DNA from: Calliopsis andreniformis | Lineage: Eukaryota > Arthropoda > Insecta > Hymenoptera > Andrenidae | Assembly: GCF_051401765.1 (NCBI RefSeq) | Contig: NC_135064.1 | Location: forward strand, 22,170,001-22,234,000 | Direction: 5' to 3' | DNA length: 64,000 nucleotides | Shown here: piece after piece, positions 60,801-64,000 of the stretch | How positions within the stretch are numbered: the first letter of the stretch is position 1 | Layout of the letters: the number at the start of each line of letters is the position of its first letter | Translations under genes and position numbers: made by a program | The notes under the pieces: generated by a model | Seen by the model: the letters and a program-made list of their open reading frames with translations, nothing else | What the model was told of the DNA's origin: nothing | Database searches by the model: none

Positions 60801-63800
60801 TTTTTTCGTTCGTAAACTGTGCAGGACTTTTTACGAAGTTTGAATAAAATTTGTGTGATTGGGGACTTTGTCGAATAGGTGGAACGAAGTGGTTTTCAGA
60901 AATCGTTAGCAATAAACGAAGAGAAGCGTTAGAGAGGCATTAGCGAATCGGGAGGCGATCCAGAGGTTAACGTTTTTCCAATTGGAGGCATTTTAGTGGT
61001 TAGTGGCGTGGAAGTAATTAGAGTCAGATGCATACAAACGGTATACGCAACCCAGAGACCACTCTATGAACTCAGTGCCTAGATCAAAGTAGTTATCTAC
61101 TCGACTATGATCTCAAAGGGCCGACGTCAAACATCCGCTCGGTTAACAAAGTCCTCGCAAATTTTCGGAATAGAGGCAATTAAGTCACAGTGTAAAAATT
61201 AAAGATACGAAATCATAGGAATGAAACTTTTTTAAAAACAATTTTGTTAGAAATTTAAGAGAGAAAGGTAGGTATTACTCTTCAACATTGGAAAAAATAA
61301 TTTTACTCGTCTCATGTATTTAATTCTAAAAGTCATAAAAATTAATAAAATATGTGAAAGCATGAGTTTACTAAGTATAAAAAAAATTGCACATATTTAC
61401 CAATGTTTTACAGGTAGAAGGGTAATAATTAATTAAGTACGAGAAGAAGAGTAAGTATGAGCACTTTTAGTGGAAGAAGAAAGTATGCACAGAGTCAATC
61501 AAAATTTCTATTTGAAAATTTAATCGCTGAGTTTCGGATCAAAGAGTTATGCAGCGTCTGAAACTACGCTCTCTAGAAAAACATCATGTAGTCCTCTTCC
61601 TCTGCTAAATGTCTGGCCTTTCCTTGGAGCCATTTCGACGATAAAAATTCTCTCCAAGATACTACCCCTTTGCTTCGTTTGAATTTCATATGACGAACAA
61701 TTTTTCTCTTTGCAATCGCACGTGCTGCTATTTCCTATAAAAATACCTTTCAATTGAAGAAAATGAACTTCCTCAATATTTCTTTTCACAGGCAGTTGAA
61801 ACGATTTACGATTATTCAACAGATTCTACATTTTTGTAACTATAATAAAAATTACTTTTATCAAAATAGAGAAGAACTATTGTTAGATTCGTTTTATTAT
61901 ATTATAACTAATTCATGAAAACGAATTCGAAAGGATTGAAGAGAATGAAAAAGAAAGAGCCAATTATCGAAATCTTTGCAATCCCATTCTATTATCTATA
62001 AATATATCAAATGATAATAAGAAGCATGAGATGTGCAGTCATCTAAATGATCGGTGCACTTTAAAATTCCAATGACTCCCTGTACGAAAGTACAGAAGGC
62101 ACTGGTATCGCATTCGGGAAAAAGTGTCTGAGGTAATTTCACTGTCAAGCTAAAATATCGATATTTTATACTAAACTAACGCTCCACTTGAGTCCTGGCC
62201 TGTATCTACGAATAACTGTTACATGGGCTCTCCTTTTTACGTTAAATTGAAACGCCACGCGTTTGCACTCTACGTCATACGTTTTGTTAAAATAAATATC
62301 GACTTTTGTTAATTCTTTTATCGCACTGCTGTCAGAACGTGTAAAAGAAGCCTTCGTCAACCAGGGCTCAAGCAATTTTATATTTAATCTCAGAAAGAGA
62401 TTCAATCGAATCGTTGAACTCCACCATTTAATGGTTAAGTGAAGTAAGTCCTCTGAGAGATTAATTTTTACGTAACACCATACATAAAAATGATAAATAA
62501 GTAAATTAGGAATTTTGTTATATAATCTACTGACAAAAACGTTATACTAATACTGGTAATTTTCCACTTTGCAATTGAATATAAATTGTGTACACGTAAA
62601 TTCACTCTGAACAAAGAGTGAATCAGGAAAAGGAAACAACCGGTTACAAGTATTAAAACAAGATATTATAAGTAGAGTGAAGATGGAAGTAAAAGAATCA
62701 ATTTAAACAAAGTCCAACCCGTCTGAATCGAATTAAATCCCTCACCCGCGGCTGCACCATTACTGACAGGGAATATCTTCGTGCGCAAAAATCATGAGGA
62801 TCCATTTATTTCCCTTTCGTCATTTTCACGGTTGGGCTTTATTTCCACAAGACACTGATCGAATTACCGCGAAGAGAATGTAAAGATAGAAGAGAGTGAC
62901 AGTTGACAGTAATATTTCTCAGTTTGCTACATCTAGAGCACCTCCTTCACGGATATCTGTTAATGGAATACCTGGAAGCAATTCTGCAAACGTCACAGTG
63001 CTCCCAAGGTAAAAATTTGTCTCGCCCACGATACGTATCCTGTTTGATCGATGAAACGCGAATCTCTATTGACAGCACTGCGCAGAATTGTTGCAGAGAT
63101 TTTAAACGCATTCCATCACTTTGTCCCTCACTTTTGATTCGTACATGACCATGGTCAATTTTTATTAACGTATACAATACCTCTTTCTGGTAAATTGTAG
63201 GAAAAATACAACTAGACGACGAATCGATTTTTACTGGAAATTGAATTATTTTACTTAAATAATTTTCGACCTTTTTAGAAAGTTTCTTTATTGTCGTTTT
63301 TAGATATTCTGTATTTCACTGATACTACTTCTTGTTTTCGAGCCAATCAATCGATTGCAAAATACAGATGTTTTGCAAACGTGAAATTGTTGAAATATAA
63401 CAATACCCAGCATATAAGCGCCCCGTCGAGTGTGCAATTAATCTACGTGCAGCCTGTACTAGACGTTTACATGCAATTATTGCATAACTGAATTTGGTTC
63501 ACTATCAATAACGGTTCATGTGAATTGTATTTCGACGTGAGCTTTCATTGAAAGCTAAACTTATATGGTACAAGAACGATATCAAAAATCTTGTCATACA
63601 TCATACGTAACTTTTTCCACAGTTTGAATATTCGGAATATTTCAACGTGCTACAAGGTCAAAATTAATGAGGAGAGCTCACCTAAAAAATCATGTTCATT
63701 TTGAAATCTTATATTACTTTTACTTCTTTTCGTGGAAAAACTTTCTACGATACAAAGTCCTTTTCAATATCAAGCAACTTCAGTGAGAACTATTAATCTC

Positions 63801-64000
63801 TTAAATATCTCATAAACTCCTGTTCCATAAGCTTCTATTTGTATATTAAGTTTATATTTATTGTGCTTCTTATAAATTGCTGTTTCTCCCTTCTTGGCAA
63901 AGTTTGTACATATTTCTTTGACACCCTTTTATATTATTACACCAACACGAATTTCAGTACTTATAGAGGATGAGATATAAACCACGATATAGTTAAAAAG
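57891..64000. other. gene-poor AT-rich interval to the window end
   Basis: No supported exon. Small items: a 30-bp tandem pair sharing the core GTAT(T/C)ACGTAGACCT at about 58457-58512; a 109-bp segment with inverted-repeat-like ends at 59241-59349; oligo-T runs near 60281 and 60605; and a perfect 9-bp hairpin ATTCACTCT/AGAGTGAAT at 62600-62623. Confidence 0.35.

Overview
The window reads as nuclear DNA of an insect, most likely a hymenopteran (bee, wasp or ant). It is AT-rich (roughly two thirds A+T by eye) and not depleted of CpG. Discrete 0.4-2 kb GC-rich islands sit in an AT-rich background. There are short coding exons with spliceosomal signals (AAG|GTAAGT donors, pyrimidine-CAG or TAG acceptors, AATAAA polyadenylation signals), and several short palindromic non-autonomous DNA transposons (MITEs). 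I saw no bacterial operon, tRNA, rRNA or CRISPR array. The species call is an inference from this style of sequence.

Most of the window is intronic or intergenic. Four places carry support for genes. (1) At about 1.44-4.37 kb on the plus strand, a spliced polyadenylated transcript can be assembled. Its last two exons join in frame to a 52-codon ORF, followed by a tandem AATAAATAAA signal. (2) At 22.1-22.5 kb on the plus strand, a terminal-exon-like ORF is followed within 70 bases by two AATAAA signals. A mariner-like MITE lies directly upstream. (3, 4) On the minus strand, two first-coding-exon candidates at 47,207-46,963 and 35,269-35,199 lie in GC-rich promoter-like islands. Both start with ATG, stop in the same codon phase and end in codons for Ile-Pro plus AG before GT. 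They look like alternative promoters of one large gene whose shared downstream exons I could not find here. None of the proteins is a family I recognise.

Layout: 0-1.5 kb holds tandem repeats and palindromes. 1.5-4.4 kb holds the small gene. 4.4-16 kb is gene-poor with GC islands. 16.0-16.45 kb has two adjacent MITEs. 21.6-22.5 kb has a MITE plus the terminal exon. 22.5-31 kb is gene-poor with one very compact MITE at 27.2 kb. 31.57-32.17 kb is a 600-bp palindromic element. 33.4-37.6 kb has GC islands, one minus-strand first exon and a (TC)n/(GA)n tract. 37.6-46.9 kb is gene-poor with an island at 42.4-43.25 kb. 46.9-47.4 kb has the second minus-strand first exon and its promoter region. 47.4-64 kb is gene-poor with islands near 52, 55.3 and 57.5 kb.

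Island limits are estimates by eye, and all gene models are sequence-only predictions. I did not find a clearly new multi-gene system. The items most worth following are the paired alternative first exons, the 52-codon gene and the covarying hairpin repeat at 301-409.
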